64,000 bases of DNA, taken from Pleurodeles waltl. Its lineage: Eukaryota > Chordata > Amphibia > Caudata > Salamandridae. The notes below the pieces were generated by a model. The model did not search any database. It was not told the origin of the DNA and worked only from the letters and a program-made list of their open reading frames with translations. Below are positions 34,600 to 45,960 of this stretch, one piece after another (the stretch's first letter is position 1; each line of letters opens with the position of its first letter). Where the stretch lies: positions 1,267,265,123 through 1,267,329,122 of the forward strand of contig NC_090440.1 in NCBI RefSeq assembly GCF_031143425.1. The letters run 5' to 3'. The position numbers and the translations under genes were made by a program.

Positions 34600-35433
34600 C
34601 ACTACTAATAGCCAATCAAAGGATGTAGCTGGGCTCACCATTGGTAATGTAGTTGGGGTTGGTCTAATTAGGGAGATCTCTGAGGCTGTTTTAGTCTCCA
34701 ATGGTGGCATTGACCTGGCCACTTTAGTTGCTTGTCCCCTTAATATGGATAAGTACAAGAGGCTACCCCTGATTAATGGTGTTCAGGTTGGGGCCTACAG
34801 GGACACAGGTGCTATTGTCACCATGGTGATGGACAAACTGGTTGCCCCTGAGCAGCACCTACTTGGTCACCAGTACCAAGTGACAGACTCCCACAGCAAC
34901 ACTGAAAGCCACCCCATGGCTGTTGTAAATCTCAATTGGTGGGGGGGGTCACTGGTCCAAAGAAAGTTGTGGTAGCCACTGATTTACCTGAAGAATGTCT
35001 GCTAGCCAATGATTTGGAGACTTCAGCTTGGGCTGAAGTGGAGTTGGAGGCCCATGCAGCAATGCTGGGCGTTCCTGTGCATATCTTTTCTCTTACCAGG
35101 GCTCAGGCCACGAATCAAACAGGACAGGGAAACTTGGATCCTGGAATAATGGACCAAGTGCTCCTAAAAGCTCGGGGTAAGAAGGGCAAACCCCTATCAA
35201 TTATCCTTCCCCCCACAGATTATTCCCCTTTTGAGGAAGATGATTTTTGTCTTTCCTATGCAGAACCTACTCCAGAGGAGCTAGAAGCTGATACAGCTGA
35301 GCTTTTGGGTGCATGGGGGCCTGCCAGGGAAGAGCTGAGTGTGGCACAGCAAACCTATCCCACATTGGAGGGCCTAAGACAGCAAGCTGTCAAGCAGCAA
35401 AATTGTGATGTCACTGACACACACAGAGTTTAA
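34600..35433 (+). pseudogene. Gypsy B protease and spacer (frameshifted)
   Basis: The frame ending at 34975 carries the aspartic protease motif AYRDTGAIVTMV near 34794-34830, in the same context as LRDTGASVTIA of Gypsy A. A G7 run at 34943-34949 shifts the frame. The next piece (34936-35433) continues as the spacer with DLPEECLLANDLE, VLLKARGKKGK and an acidic stretch, ending in TYPTLEGLRQQAVKQQ, which matches TCPTLKGLRQQAANQ of Gypsy A. This spacer links protease to integrase. Confidence 0.75.
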
Positions 35434-36819
35434 ATGGGAGAATAACTCCTTTATACTGAAGCAAGAGATCCTAAACCTGGTGCCACCAGGATATTGGTCA
35501 TACCCCTTCAGTACAGGGAATTCCTCCTAACTCTGGCTCATGACATCCCTTTAGCTGGGCATTCAGGCCAGAGTAAAACATGGGACAGACTTGTTCCACA
35601 TTTTCACTGGACTCATATGTCAGAAGAAACAAAGGAGTTTTGTTGCCCCTGTGTCACCTGCCAAGCCAGTGGCAAGACTGGTGGCACCCCAAAGCCCCCC
35701 TTGATCCCACTGCCAGTGGTTGGGGTGCCCTTTGAAAGGGTAGATGTTGATAGTGTTGCCCCCCTGACCCTCCAACAGCTTCTGGCAATAGATTCATTTA
35801 TGTGGTGGTGGACCAACCATGCCACAAGATATCCAGAAGCTATCCCCTTAAGGACCACTACAGATCCTCCAGTGGCAAAGGCCCTCCTGGGAATATTTTC
35901 CAGGGTGGGTTTCCCTGAGGAAGTGGTGTCAGACAGAGGTAGTATCTTCATGTCTGCATACGTAAAAGCAATGTGGAAGGAGTATGGTGTTACCTATAAG
36001 TTCACCACCCCTTATCATCCACAAACTAATGGATTGGTTGAGAGGTTTAATAAAACTCTCAAAGGCATGTTTATGGGACTCTCTGAAAAACTCAGAAGGA
36101 GATGGGATGTCCTACTACCATGCCTTATTTTCACCTACAGGGAGGTACCCCAAAAAGGAGTGGGCTACAACCCCTTTGAACTCCTATTTGGTCACCCTGT
36201 TAGGGGTCCCCTTTGTCTTGTTAAGAAGGGTTGGGAATAACCTTTAAAAGCTCCAAAACAAGACATTGTGGACTATGTACTTGTCCTGAGAAGAAGAAAG
36301 GCTGAGTACATGAAAAAGGCCACTAAAAACCTTCAGGCCAGCCAAGAGCTCAAAAAGCAATGGCTTGACCAGAAGGCTGTCCTGACAGGGTACCACCCAG
36401 GACAGAAGGTGTGGGTATTGGAACCTGTAGCCCCAAGAGAACTCCAGGATAAATGGAGTGGACCCCATCTATTTGTAGAAAAGAAAGGTGAGGTCACCTA
36501 CCTTGTGGACCTAGGCACTGCCAGAAGCCCCCTTAGGGTGCTTCATTTCAATCGCCTAAAGCCTTACTATGACAGGGCTGACTTAACCTTGCTCATGGCT
36601 ACAGATGAGGGACAGGAAGAAGAGAGTGACCTTCTCCATGATCTCTTCTCCAACACTGAAGCTGATTGCTTAGTGGAAGGAGTGGTTCTGGCAGACTGCC
36701 TTACTGCTGACCAGAAGGAAGACTGTAAAAATCTCCTTGATCAATTTTCTGAACTCTTCTCACTCACACCTGGTACAACTACTTGGTGTGAACATACAAT
36801 TTACACTGGAGACAGTTAA
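35434..36819 (+). pseudogene. Gypsy B integrase with long C-terminal linker (nearly intact)
   Basis: Open 35494-36240 and, after a stop at 36238, 36268-36819. Zinc region LAHDIPLAGHSGQ...CCPCVTCQ (35532-35672); first catalytic Asp in the VDSVAPL box near 35744; DRG at about 35932-35940 and VERFN near 36038-36052. The spacing from Asp to Glu is exactly 35 residues, so the DDE triad looks complete. C-terminal GPY-like part (DKWSGPHLFVEKKGEVTYLV near 36448-36510) and LRVLHFNRLKPYY, then an acidic linker leading towards RT. The location before RT defines the Gmr1-like order. The stop at 36238 would truncate it. Confidence 0.88.
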
Positions 36820-38106
36820 ACTGTCAAGAGTAAAATTTACAGGCAACATGACCATGTCAGAAATTGCCTAAAAGCTGAAGTTCAGAAAATGTTAGACCTT
36901 GGAGTTATTGACCCTTCTGTGGTGGTTGTCCCCAAACTGCATAGCTAAGAAGGAAAGAGAGAAATGCGGTTTTGTGTGGACTATAGGGGTCTTAATACAG
37001 TAACCAAAACAGATGCTCATCCTATATCCAGGGCAGATAATCTAATAGATACACTGAAATCTGGCAAGTATCTAAGCACTTTGATTTGACTGCAGGGTAT
37101 CAAATGTCAGAAGATGCTAAACCAAAAACTGCATTTTCTCCCATTGGAGAGCATTATCAATTCACAGTTAAGCCCTTTGGTTTAAAAAATGTACCTGATA
37201 CTTTTCAGAGGCTGTTGAATACAGTACTCCAAGTTTAGAAGCTTTTAGTGCAGTATATTTGGATGATATAGCTGTATTTACCTCCACCTGGGAGGATCAC
37301 CTGGTCCACCTTTGGAAAGTTCTGGAGGCCATGCAAAAGGCAGGCCTAACTATCAAGGCTTCAAAGTGCCAGATAGGGCAGGGGAAAGTCGTTTATCTGG
37401 ACCATCTGGTAGGTGGAGAACAGATTGCACCACTATAGGGGAAGATTCAGACTAATATGGGCTGGACCCCCCCTACTACTCAGACCCAGGTCAAAGCCTT
37501 CTTAGGTCTCACTGGGTATTACAGGAGGTTTATTAAGAACTATGGCTCCATTGCAGCACCTCTTAATGACTTCTCCAGCAAGAAAATGCCTAAAAAGGTA
37601 TTGTGGACAGCTAGCTGTAAGAAAGATTTTGTGGAGCTAAAGCAAGCAATGTGCTCCGTACCTGTCTTGAAGAGCCCAAACTAATCCAAAAAATGAATTG
37701 CTCAAACAGATGCTTCTGAATTAGGTGTAGGGCTGTACTATCACAACTGAACTCAGAGGGCCCGGATCAACCTGCTGCTTTCATTAGCAGGAGGTTGACC
37801 CCTAGAGAAAAGCGTTGGTCTGCCATAGAGAGGGAGGCCTTTGCTGTGGTCTGGGCACTGAAGAAGCTGAAACCCTACTTGTTTGGAACTCATTTCATTG
37901 TTCAGACAGACCATAAACTTCTATTACGGCTTATAAATGAAAGATGAAAACCCTAAATTGCTGACTTGGTCCATTTCCCTACAGGGGATGGATTATTCAG
38001 TGGAACATAGACCTGGGAGTACCCACTCCAATGCAGATGGACTCTCCAGATATTTCCACTTAGACAATGAAGACTCATCTGGGCAAGGTTAGCCTTATTG
38101 TCCCTC
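36820..38106 (+). pseudogene. Gypsy B RT and RNase H (broken)
   Basis: RT signs: EMRFCVDYRGLNTVTKTDAH near 36962-37022, [10 protein letters not shown] near 37081-37110, [16 protein letters not shown] near 37171-37219, catalytic YLDDIAVF at about 37255-37278, then FLGLTGYYRRFIKNYG near 37499-37546. RNase H: QTDASE near 37701-37720, EAFAVVWALKKLKPYLFGTH near 37835-37890, QTDHK near 37905-37920. Both YLDD and RNase H aspartates persist. Frame changes near 37078, 37228, 37438, 37683 and 37940 plus stops make it inactive. It ends before the polypurine tract. Confidence 0.85.
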
Positions 38107-38120
38107 GTTTGGGAGGGTTG
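38107..38120 (+). promoter_or_regulatory. Polypurine tract of Gypsy B
   Basis: GTTTGGGAGGGTTG immediately precedes the 3' LTR start TGTAGGAAAG. This is the position of plus-strand priming. The purine run is short. Confidence 0.55.
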
Positions 38121-41086
38121 TGTAGGAAAGTACCATCTTCCTTGGCATGTTAACCTCATTTTTACCTGTATGTCAGTATGTTTTTGCCTGTCTCACTGGG
38201 ATCCTGTTGGTCAGGACCCCAGTGCTCATAGTTTATGGCCTCATATGCATGTCTGTATAGTGCTTGACTGTGTCAGTGAGGCTCTGCTGATCAGAACCTC
38301 AGTGCTTATGCTCTCACTGCTTTTAAATGTGTCACTGTAGGCTAGTGACTTCATTTAACAATTTCAATTGGCACACTGGACCCTCCTTATAAGTCCCTAG
38401 TATATGGTACCTAGGTACTCAGGGCATTGGGGTTCCAGGAGATCCTTATGGACTGCAGCATTTCTTTTGCCACCCATAAGGAGCTCAGACAAACCCTTCC
38501 ACAGGCCTGCCATTGCAGCCTGCATGAAATAGTGCACACACTATTTCACAGCCATTTTCACTGCACTTAACTAACTTATAAGTCACCTATATCTCCAACC
38601 TTCACTTGCTGAAGGTTACCTGCAAAGTTACTAAGTGTGAGGACACCCCAGCAACGGTGCCCCCACATTGTCCAGGGCCATTTCCCGGGACTTTGTGAGT
38701 GTGGTGATGCCATTACACGCGTGCACTACGTATAGCTCTATACCTATATGTAGCTTCACAATGGTAACTCCGAATATGGCCATGTAAGGTGTCTAAGGTC
38801 ATGGAATTGCCCCCCCCATTCCAAATATGGTATTGGGGAGCAAATTCCATGCATTCTGGGAGCTCCACCATGGACCCCCAGTACTATCAAACCAGCTCTC
38901 TGAGGCTTACACTGCAGCTATATCTGCTGCCAACTCACAGACAGGGTTATGCCCTCTTGGGGTCTGAGCAGCTCAGTCCCAGGAAGGCAGAAGAAAGCAT
39001 TTCCTTTGGGAGCAGGGTGTTACACCCTCTCCCTTTGCAAATAGGTGTTACAGGTGGGGGAGGGGTAGCCTCCCCCTGCCTCTGGAAATGCTTTGAAGGG
39101 CACAGATGGTGCCCTCCTTGCATAAGCAAGTCTACACCGGTTCAGGGACCATTTGTCATGGCTCTGGCATGAAACTAGACAAAGGAAAGGGGAGTGACCA
39201 CTCCCCTGTCCATCACCACCCAAGGGGTGGTGCCGAGAGCTCCTCCAGTGTGTCCCAGACTTCAGCCATCTTGCTTTGCAAGGTGTGGGGGCACTTTGGA
39301 GACCTCTGAGTGGCCAGTGCCAGCAGGTGACGTGAGAGACCCCTCCTGATAGGTCCTTACCTAATAAGGTAGCCAATCCCCATCTCAGGGCTATTTAGGG
39401 TGTCTCCTGTGGTTTCTCTTCAGATTCCACTTGCAAGTTTTCAGAAGGAATCCTCTGCAACTACTACTTCATCCTCTGATGTTGGATCAACCGCAGCCTG
39501 CTCTAGGAACCGCTGTAAGAGCAATAAGGTATCCACAAGGGATACTTTTCTTCTGCAACTTCAGCTCCAGCCTGCAACTGTAGTAATTTCCATGGTGTGC
39601 ACGCTCTGAGTACTCCCTGTCTTCATCCTGCACCAGAAGGAACAAAGAAATATCCTGTGGGGTGACAGAGTCACTCCCCTGCTCATGGAGGCACCTTCCA
39701 AGTCGAAGACCGATACTTCTGGACTCCTCTAACAGCGACGAGTTTGCTCCTGGACAGACAGAGGGTGGACCCCATCAACATGGACTGTCCTGAGGTCCTG
39801 CTGATGCAATTTGGAGGAGGTAAGACCTTGCCTTCCCTGAGAGCGACAGTACCCCTGTGACCACATCTTCTTCAGCTTCTGAGACCTCTGTGCACTATTT
39901 GAAAAATCCCTTCATGCACAGCCTGGCCCAGATCCCCAGCACTCTATCCTGTGATGCTCAACTCGCTGAGTTGACCTCCAGTGGCGTGGGACCCTTCTAT
40001 GTAGGCCTGAACCAACCGCATTTTGCACCTCCTTTGTCCCCATGTCCTGAGACTCCCGTGGGTGCTGTCTGGCATCCTGAGGGCTCTCTAAAGTGCTTAG
40101 AGTCCCCTCTTCCTCCTCACACAGAGTTGAGGCCCCCAGGTGCCTCCGGGGTCCAGCCTGTGCCATTTTGACACATAAAGCACATTTGTCGTAACCAAGG
40201 CTTGTTGGTTACTTCCAACACGAAATCACATCTGCCTTCATCTTCACGTCATGGGACATCCTTTGCATCATGCAGGAACCTGCTGGCATCTTCCTAGGTT
40301 GCATTCCTGCAGTCTTTGTTCAATAGGGGACTCTTCTGTTGCACCCGCTTCTGGGTTGGCAGGGGCTCCTGTCCTTCCTGGAACTTCTTTCGACTTCTGG
40401 ACTTGGTCCCCTTCTTTTGCAGGTCTTCAGGTCCAGGAATCCTGCAGTTGTTATTTGCAGACTTGATTGATTACTGCAAAATCCCAATCACGTGGTGTAG
40501 TGTGCCCTAAGGAAACTTGCAGTACTTTACTCCTGCTTTTCTGGGCTCTTGGGTGGGGTAATTTACTAACCTTTACTGTATTTTTACTCTCCCAGCGATT
40601 CTGCACACACTGCACTTGTCTCAGGGGGAATTTGTGATTTGCACTCCACTTTCTTAGTATATGGTTTGTGTTGCCCCTAAACCTATTCTCTCCCATTGCA
40701 TTCTACAGATTGTCCTATTGTTTGCACTACCCTATGTCTAATTTCTTACCTTATTTTGGTGTCTAGTGTATGTCTTGTATATAATAATTACCTCCAGAAG
40801 GAGTATTGCCTCTAAGATATTTTTGGTACAGTGTCACCCAAATAAACTACCTTTATTTTTGGTAACACTGAGTATTGGCTATACTTGTGTATAAGTACTG
40901 TGTAACTATAATTGGTATTGCATGAGCTTTGCATGTCTCCTAGTTTAGCCTAAGCTGCTCTGCTATAGCTACCTCTATCAGCCTAAGCTGCTAGAACACT
41001 ACTACTTCACTAATAAGGGATAACTGGACCTGGTATAAGGTGTAAGTACCCAAGGTACCCACTACAAACCAGGCCAGTCTCCTACA
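38121..41086 (+). repeat. 3' LTR of Gypsy B (2.97 kb)
   Basis: It starts TGTAGGAAAGTACCATC and ends GGCCAGTCTCCTACA, with TGTAGGA/TCCTACA inverted termini. It is collinear with the solo LTR at 25996-29036 and, apart from the deletion, with the 5' LTR. The poly(A) signal CAAATAAACTACC is near 40840. Open frames of up to 127 codons inside (for example 38789-39172) recur at the same place in other copies but carry no recognisable domain. Confidence 0.9.
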
Positions 41087-41190
41087 GTTTTGCTGCGGCA
41101 CGCCCACAGCAACACCCATTGCACACCCCTTCCACGCACAGTGCTGCGTGAGAAGGGACCATATTTACCAGGTGACGTTAAGCCACACAA
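41087..41190. mobile_element. Hairpin-chain element, right remnant
   Basis: Sequence between the Gypsy B end and the point where LTR-A resumes. CCCACAGCAACACC and CATATTTAC(C/A)AGG motifs recur at 47237-47347, showing this is a piece of a dispersed element and not part of LTR-A. The junction with LTR-A near 41191 is approximate. Confidence 0.55.
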
Positions 41191-43026
41191 AGTCGGAAAA
41201 GTCGGCGAGATGTTGATTCCTTACTCGCAAGTGAGGCTGTGCATCATTTCTTCTCTGGTCAGGTCAGCAATGCATCGTTTTTCTCTCCTGCAAGAGTGCA
41301 ATGCATTCATTACCAGACGGGCCCCTCAGATCCACGCAGGCTTTCATTGGTTTTTAACACCCAGTGACGATGCATGAGAAATCCAGGTCACAGTGTTAGA
41401 AAACTGCTCTACGTGGGGTTTGCGTCATTATCAGCATCGGCAAGCAGGTGTTGCATTGCTTCTCCAGCCGTGATGCGTCGATCTCCCACCCGCAATGCAA
41501 GTGGAGCATCAATTCTCGCCACAAAGCAGTTGGTGCTTTGTTTTCAGCCACGTTGCAGGTGGGCCGTTGAATTTCCCCACACGGTCTTCTGTGCGTGGAT
41601 TTCAGTCCTGGATCTTCCAACTTCACATTTCAAAGGCCCAGGGAATGGATGGGGCACCACTTGACAGGGCAGGAGTCTCAGCAGAGAGTCCAGGTGCTGG
41701 CAGAGGAAGTTTTTGATGGCCTCGAGACATCAAAACTGGAGGCAAGCTCCCTTCAAGCCTTTGTAGATTCTTCTCAAGCAGGAATGCACAACAAAGTCCA
41801 GTCTTCGTCCCCTTTCACAGGCATACTCAGCAACTGCATGATTGCCGAACAAAGCACAGTCACTGGCAGGGACAGCACTTCTCCTCAGCTTTTCAGCTCT
41901 TCTCCTTGGCAGTGGTTCCTCTTGAATCCCGAAGTGATCTAAAAATCTGGGGTTTTGGGTCCACTACTTATACCCCTTTCTGCTTTTGAAGTAGGCAAAC
42001 TTCAAAGGAAAGTCTCTGTTGTTCACAAGATTCAGCCTTGCTTAGACCAGGCCTAGGCTCACAGCAGGGGGTTGGAGATTGCATTGTGTGAGGGCAGGCA
42101 CAGCCCATTCTACTGTAAGTGACCACTCCTCCCTCCACTCTAGCTCAGATGGCCCATCAGGATATGCAGGCTACACCCCAGCTCCCTTTCTGTCACAGTC
42201 TAGAGGGGATTCACAAACAGCCCATCTGGCAGTCTGACCCAGACAGGGAATACACAAGTAGGCAGAGTCAATGAATGGTTTAAGCAAAAAAAGCCCACTT
42301 TCTAAAAGTGGCATTTTCCAACTGACAATTTAAAAACTAACTTTAGCAAAAAATTTATTTTTAAATTGTGAGTTCAGAGACACCAAACTCCAAATTTCTA
42401 TCTGCTCCCAAAGTGAAACTAAACTTAAAAGATGTTTGAAGGCAGCCCCCATGTTAACCTATGAGAGAGAGAGGCCTTGCAACAGTGAAAACCACATTTG
42501 GCAGTAATTCACTGTTAGGACATGTAAAACATATCAGTACATGTCCCACCTTTCACATACACTGCACCCTGCCAATGGGGCTACCTATGGCCTACCATAG
42601 GGGTGCCTGATATGTACCAGAAGGGAAGGTTTGGGCCTGGCAAAGAGGTACACTTCCTAGGTCGAATTAGCAGTTTAAAACTGCACTCACGTACAGTGGC
42701 AGGTCTGAACAATGTTTACAGGGCTACTCTTGCGGATGGCACAACCAGTGCTGCAGGCCCACTAGTAGAGTTTGATTTACAAGTTCTGGGCACCTCGAAT
42801 GCACTTTACTAGGGACTTACTAGTAAATCAAATGTGCCAATCAGGGAAAGCCAATTGCACATACAATTTACACCACAGGGAGCACTTGCACTTTAGCACT
42901 GGTCACCAGTGGTAAAGTGCTCAGAGTACCAAAAACAGTAAAAACAGAGTCCAGCACACATTCATAACATGGGAAGCGGAGGCAAAATAGACAGGAGAGA
43001 CCACGCCAAGGATGTCAGGTCTAACA
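41191..43026 (-). repeat. 5' LTR of Gypsy A, outer part (U3 side)
   Basis: Collinear with 15010-16857: CCTTACTCGCAAGT, CAGATCCACGCAGGCTT, TTCTGTGCGTGGATT, CCACTACTTATACCCCTTTC, AGGGGATTCACAAACAGCCC, TAGGGACTTACTA. It ends GGTCTAACA at 43026, followed by GTATC. Roughly 85 bp corresponding to 14941-15027 is missing or unrecognisable at the insertion point. Confidence 0.85.
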
Positions 43027-43031
43027 GTATC
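43027..43031. other. Target-site duplication GTATC, right copy (Gypsy A)
   Basis: Exact repeat of 14612-14616, directly after the CTAACA terminus. Confidence 0.85.
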
Positions 43032-44574
43032 TCATTGATCCGAAGTGGAACTAGAATAATGAGAGGACTTCAGTAACTGTATAACCCCCAGTGATGACAT
43101 AGGCTCAAATATGCCCAATAGAGGCAGGAGCTCTAATGCTAACATTAATTAATATTTATGAGTTTTTACGCAGTGCAATCCAGCAAGCCATCATTATACA
43201 GGGCATTCCTGTCCTTTCCTAGTGCTGGTGCATTTTGGTTTCCTAGCACCAACTCGGCCATCCTTACGTCATGTTTCAAGGGTGCCTGTGTTATAAGCAG
43301 GTTTGTTATTTTGCAGATAGAGAAACCTTCCTGCACAAAAACAACCCTCAGAGACATTTTCCTCTTTCTATGTGCCTGCAGAATTTCTGCTTTATATGTT
43401 CACCTATTTAAGAAGCTTAATGACCTTCAGAATAGATTTGAGAAGTCTATTGTAATATGCTCATTGCTACAGAGCTGTGATCAATACTATGTTAAAGTGT
43501 CTCTGGAATCATAGGTGGATGTTTTCGCTAAGGATTTTTGCAATTCGCACTGTAATTGATTATACAAGTTGAGAATCGGTCACGTTTCTAATACCTAACC
43601 TAAAATTGAAAACTCAATATGTAGGTGACCGGACAAATAACTGGATATGAGATTTGTATTTTGAAAATCATTGTATGCAAAAAATAGTGCCCTAAAGTTA
43701 GCTAGCATTGTGTGTGACAGTGCAATCAGGGCCTGCTTTGGGGGGTGCAAGCGGTGAGGCCGCACTGGGTGCTGACCAGGGTCGGGGGGAGCTGTGTTTA
43801 GTAATGACTCACAAAACGTACGATTTAAAAGCACCTGCTGAAACTTTCCTTGTGCGTCCATCCTGCAGGAAACAATTAAAATGTCAAACTACCTCTTGTG
43901 ATAAACGCTCCTGCTAGGGAGAGCGATGGGAGTTTTCTCTAGCTGCAGCTTTGACTCGCCATAAAGTAGAGTAGATGGTTAATGTGCCTGCTGCAAAGAA
44001 CAAAAATATATTTTATGTGTATAGCTGAGTGTATTAGTAAAGCCAGTCTTTACAAGCCCTTTAAAACAAATAAATGCACTTTTCACTGACTTGTCTGCTA
44101 CCAAGCTAAAAGTGCAGTTTGCTCATCTGACTCATGGGCATACCAAACACACTGACTGCATGATTGTGTATTCTAAATGGCTTAGCACTAATCGAGTATG
44201 CAAAATTGTGAAGTTGAATAAAAAAAAATTGAAGAATTGAAATGAAAGCACGCGTTTTTCACAATTTTAGGCACGTTTGTTAAATATATATAAGAGAAAA
44301 AGTCCGCAATGTGTCAGAACAAACCTACAAATTGATTTTTGCTGATTTTGTTTCCCCGAAAATAAGTAAAACATACTTACTGGTTGCGTTACTTTATTTT
44401 GACTTTCGCCGGAGGCTAATTGAAAAAACAACATCATAACTTCACAATCCATAAATGTGATTCTTATCCTATTACATGCAAGCAAAGTCATAATTTCGAC
44501 AGCCCTATTTAGATCATGTTTTGGGATTCTATTGAGTGATTCAGGATAAAACAGCTTTTGGAAAACTTATATTG
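43032..44574. other. Gene-free flank right of Gypsy A
   Basis: About 1.5 kb without a supportable gene. 43158-43514 holds a 118-codon open frame. Its sequence (TTCCTGCACAAAAACAA, TGCAATCC...) looks like an old copy of the hairpin-chain family, so I do not call it a gene. The rest is AT-rich. Confidence 0.45.
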
Positions 44575-44698
44575 TTTAAATAACCCATAACATGCATTAT
44601 TTTTTATTGCAAATGAAGTATACACAAAAACATGATTTTATTATCTTTTACTGTTAAAACGTGTGTGTTTAAAATTCAGTTTTGTCTTGAAAGACTTG
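44575..44698 (+). repeat. Direct repeat, copy 1 (pair with 47112-47238)
   Basis: TTAAATAACC, TTGCAAATGAAGTATACACA, TTTAAAATTCAGTTTTGTC and TTGAAAGAC occur in order here and again at 47112-47238, with about a dozen differences. The matching segment is about 125 bp and non-coding. Confidence 0.75.
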
Positions 44699-45960
44699 CT
44701 GTTCTGCTTAGGCAGCTTGCATAATTAATGTTGCTGCTGGGCTTGTTAAAAATGTAATAGCTCTGTAACTGTTGACATAATTGAGCAAAGTAGGAATCAT
44801 ACGCCGCACGTTGTTGAAAGAAATGCGCAGGGCACACGACCCCACGTAAAAAGTCACACATTCGTTACAGCGTTTAATGAACTTACCACACGGCAATTAA
44901 AGACGGCGTAGTGTTTCAACTCTGAACCGCCAACATTCAGTATCATTCATAGAGCAATTTTACAGACAATTGATAGAAAGCAGCAGCAGCCAAAAAGGCT
45001 GCGCTGTGTCGCCTGACAGGGAGTGAGCAAGACTGCGCCATATCTATAAAAGTATGGCATTCTCCTCCCTTCTCCCTAACGCCGGCGCTGATTACAGTTG
45101 CCATGCACCATGCACACACCTTTGTAACATAGTGCAAGGGTGTGTGCATACGTCTAGCATAGGTTCCAGTACAAAATACTATGCTTAGACACACTTTTAA
45201 ACTTTTCCTACGCAGCACGCATGCAAAGTCAGAAAAGATAGGAGAAATAAAAATATTTCTCCTTTTAAGGCCTGCTTTCAAATGGTGTTAACGTTTGATG
45301 CAAAACCCTGTCTACTATAGTTTATGGATACATTTTTGCCTCAAATGGCATGAGTGCTTCACACTGCTTTGCATTACTTTTAGGGTACTTTCCAGTGCAA
45401 AAATAAATGAGGGAAAAAAATATTTTGCACTGGTTAGCATCACTTTTGTGATGCTAACCCAACGCAAAATGTTTGTAAATCTTCCCTGGGAGTCTTACAG
45501 TGGAGCAGGCTACAGGCCTCATTCAGTAGGCTTGGGATGCAGGGTGGCGCAGCAAGTGCCTTGCTGCACTGCCCTGTGCCACTGGGAAAGGGCAGAAATA
45601 TGCCATATCTACGAGATTTGGCACATTTCTGTCTTCTTTCCGTGCACTGACACACAAATTGCTGCCATGCACCAACTCAGGCACCCTTGCACCATGAGAG
45701 AACAAACATTTTAAGATCTATGTCTTCTCCTAAGTAGTTTAATTGCACTTTTCCTGTTCCATTTGATCAGGTGGATCTTAAGCTTCAATAAACTCTCATT
45801 GTAATAGTGGCACCAAGTTAAAATCAAATCAAAATCATTTACAACATCTTCAGGGCCAGACTGGCCATTTATCCTATCAGGCATGTCCTCATAGAAGTGG
45901 AGCCATTGGATGTAAACATTTGAAGGTTGAGGACCGGATTTGTCCCCAGAGAGAGTGAGA
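44699..45960. repeat. Gene-free interval with two hairpin-chain copies
   Basis: A copy at about 44960-45290 has a 15-bp hairpin at 45110-45124/45135-45149 (one mismatch). A copy at about 45520-45715 has GCAGCAAG/CTTGCTGC arms at 45549-45556/45560-45567 and a longer hairpin between about 45591 and 45633. Between them lies unremarkable sequence. Open frames up to 139 codons (45295-45714) cross repeat boundaries and are not called. Confidence 0.6.

Larger units (their letters stand above)
31287..41086 (+). mobile_element. Gypsy B: complete Gmr1-like LTR retrotransposon
   Basis: Plus-strand element of 9.8 kb: 5' LTR (31287-32995), leader, gag, protease, integrase, RT, RNase H, polypurine tract, 3' LTR (38121-41086). 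GTGTT (31282-31286) and GTTTT (41087-41091) form a 5-bp target duplication with one change. Integrase again precedes RT. It sits inside the hairpin-chain element, which sits inside the 5' LTR of Gypsy A. No envelope-like gene is present. All coding parts are disrupted. Confidence 0.9.
14617..43026 (-). mobile_element. Gypsy A: Gmr1-like LTR retrotransposon with nested insertions
   Basis: One minus-strand element, 28.4 kb as it stands. From its own 5' end (right) the order is: 5' LTR (30469-43026, interrupted), primer-binding site, gag, protease, integrase, RT, RNase H, polypurine tract, 3' LTR (14617-16857). Integrase precedes RT, the order known for Gmr1-like Ty3/Gypsy elements. Removing the nested LINE (18485-24388), solo LTR-B (25996-29036) and the hairpin element with Gypsy B (30791 to about 41190) leaves about 9 kb, a normal size. 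Exact GTATC duplications flank it. All coding parts are broken by frameshifts and stops. Confidence 0.88.

Noticed and set aside
34316..34975. Envelope or accessory gene in Gypsy B
   Set aside because: The frame contains a zinc-knuckle region and the protease DTG motif; no signal peptide or membrane segment was seen anywhere in the element.
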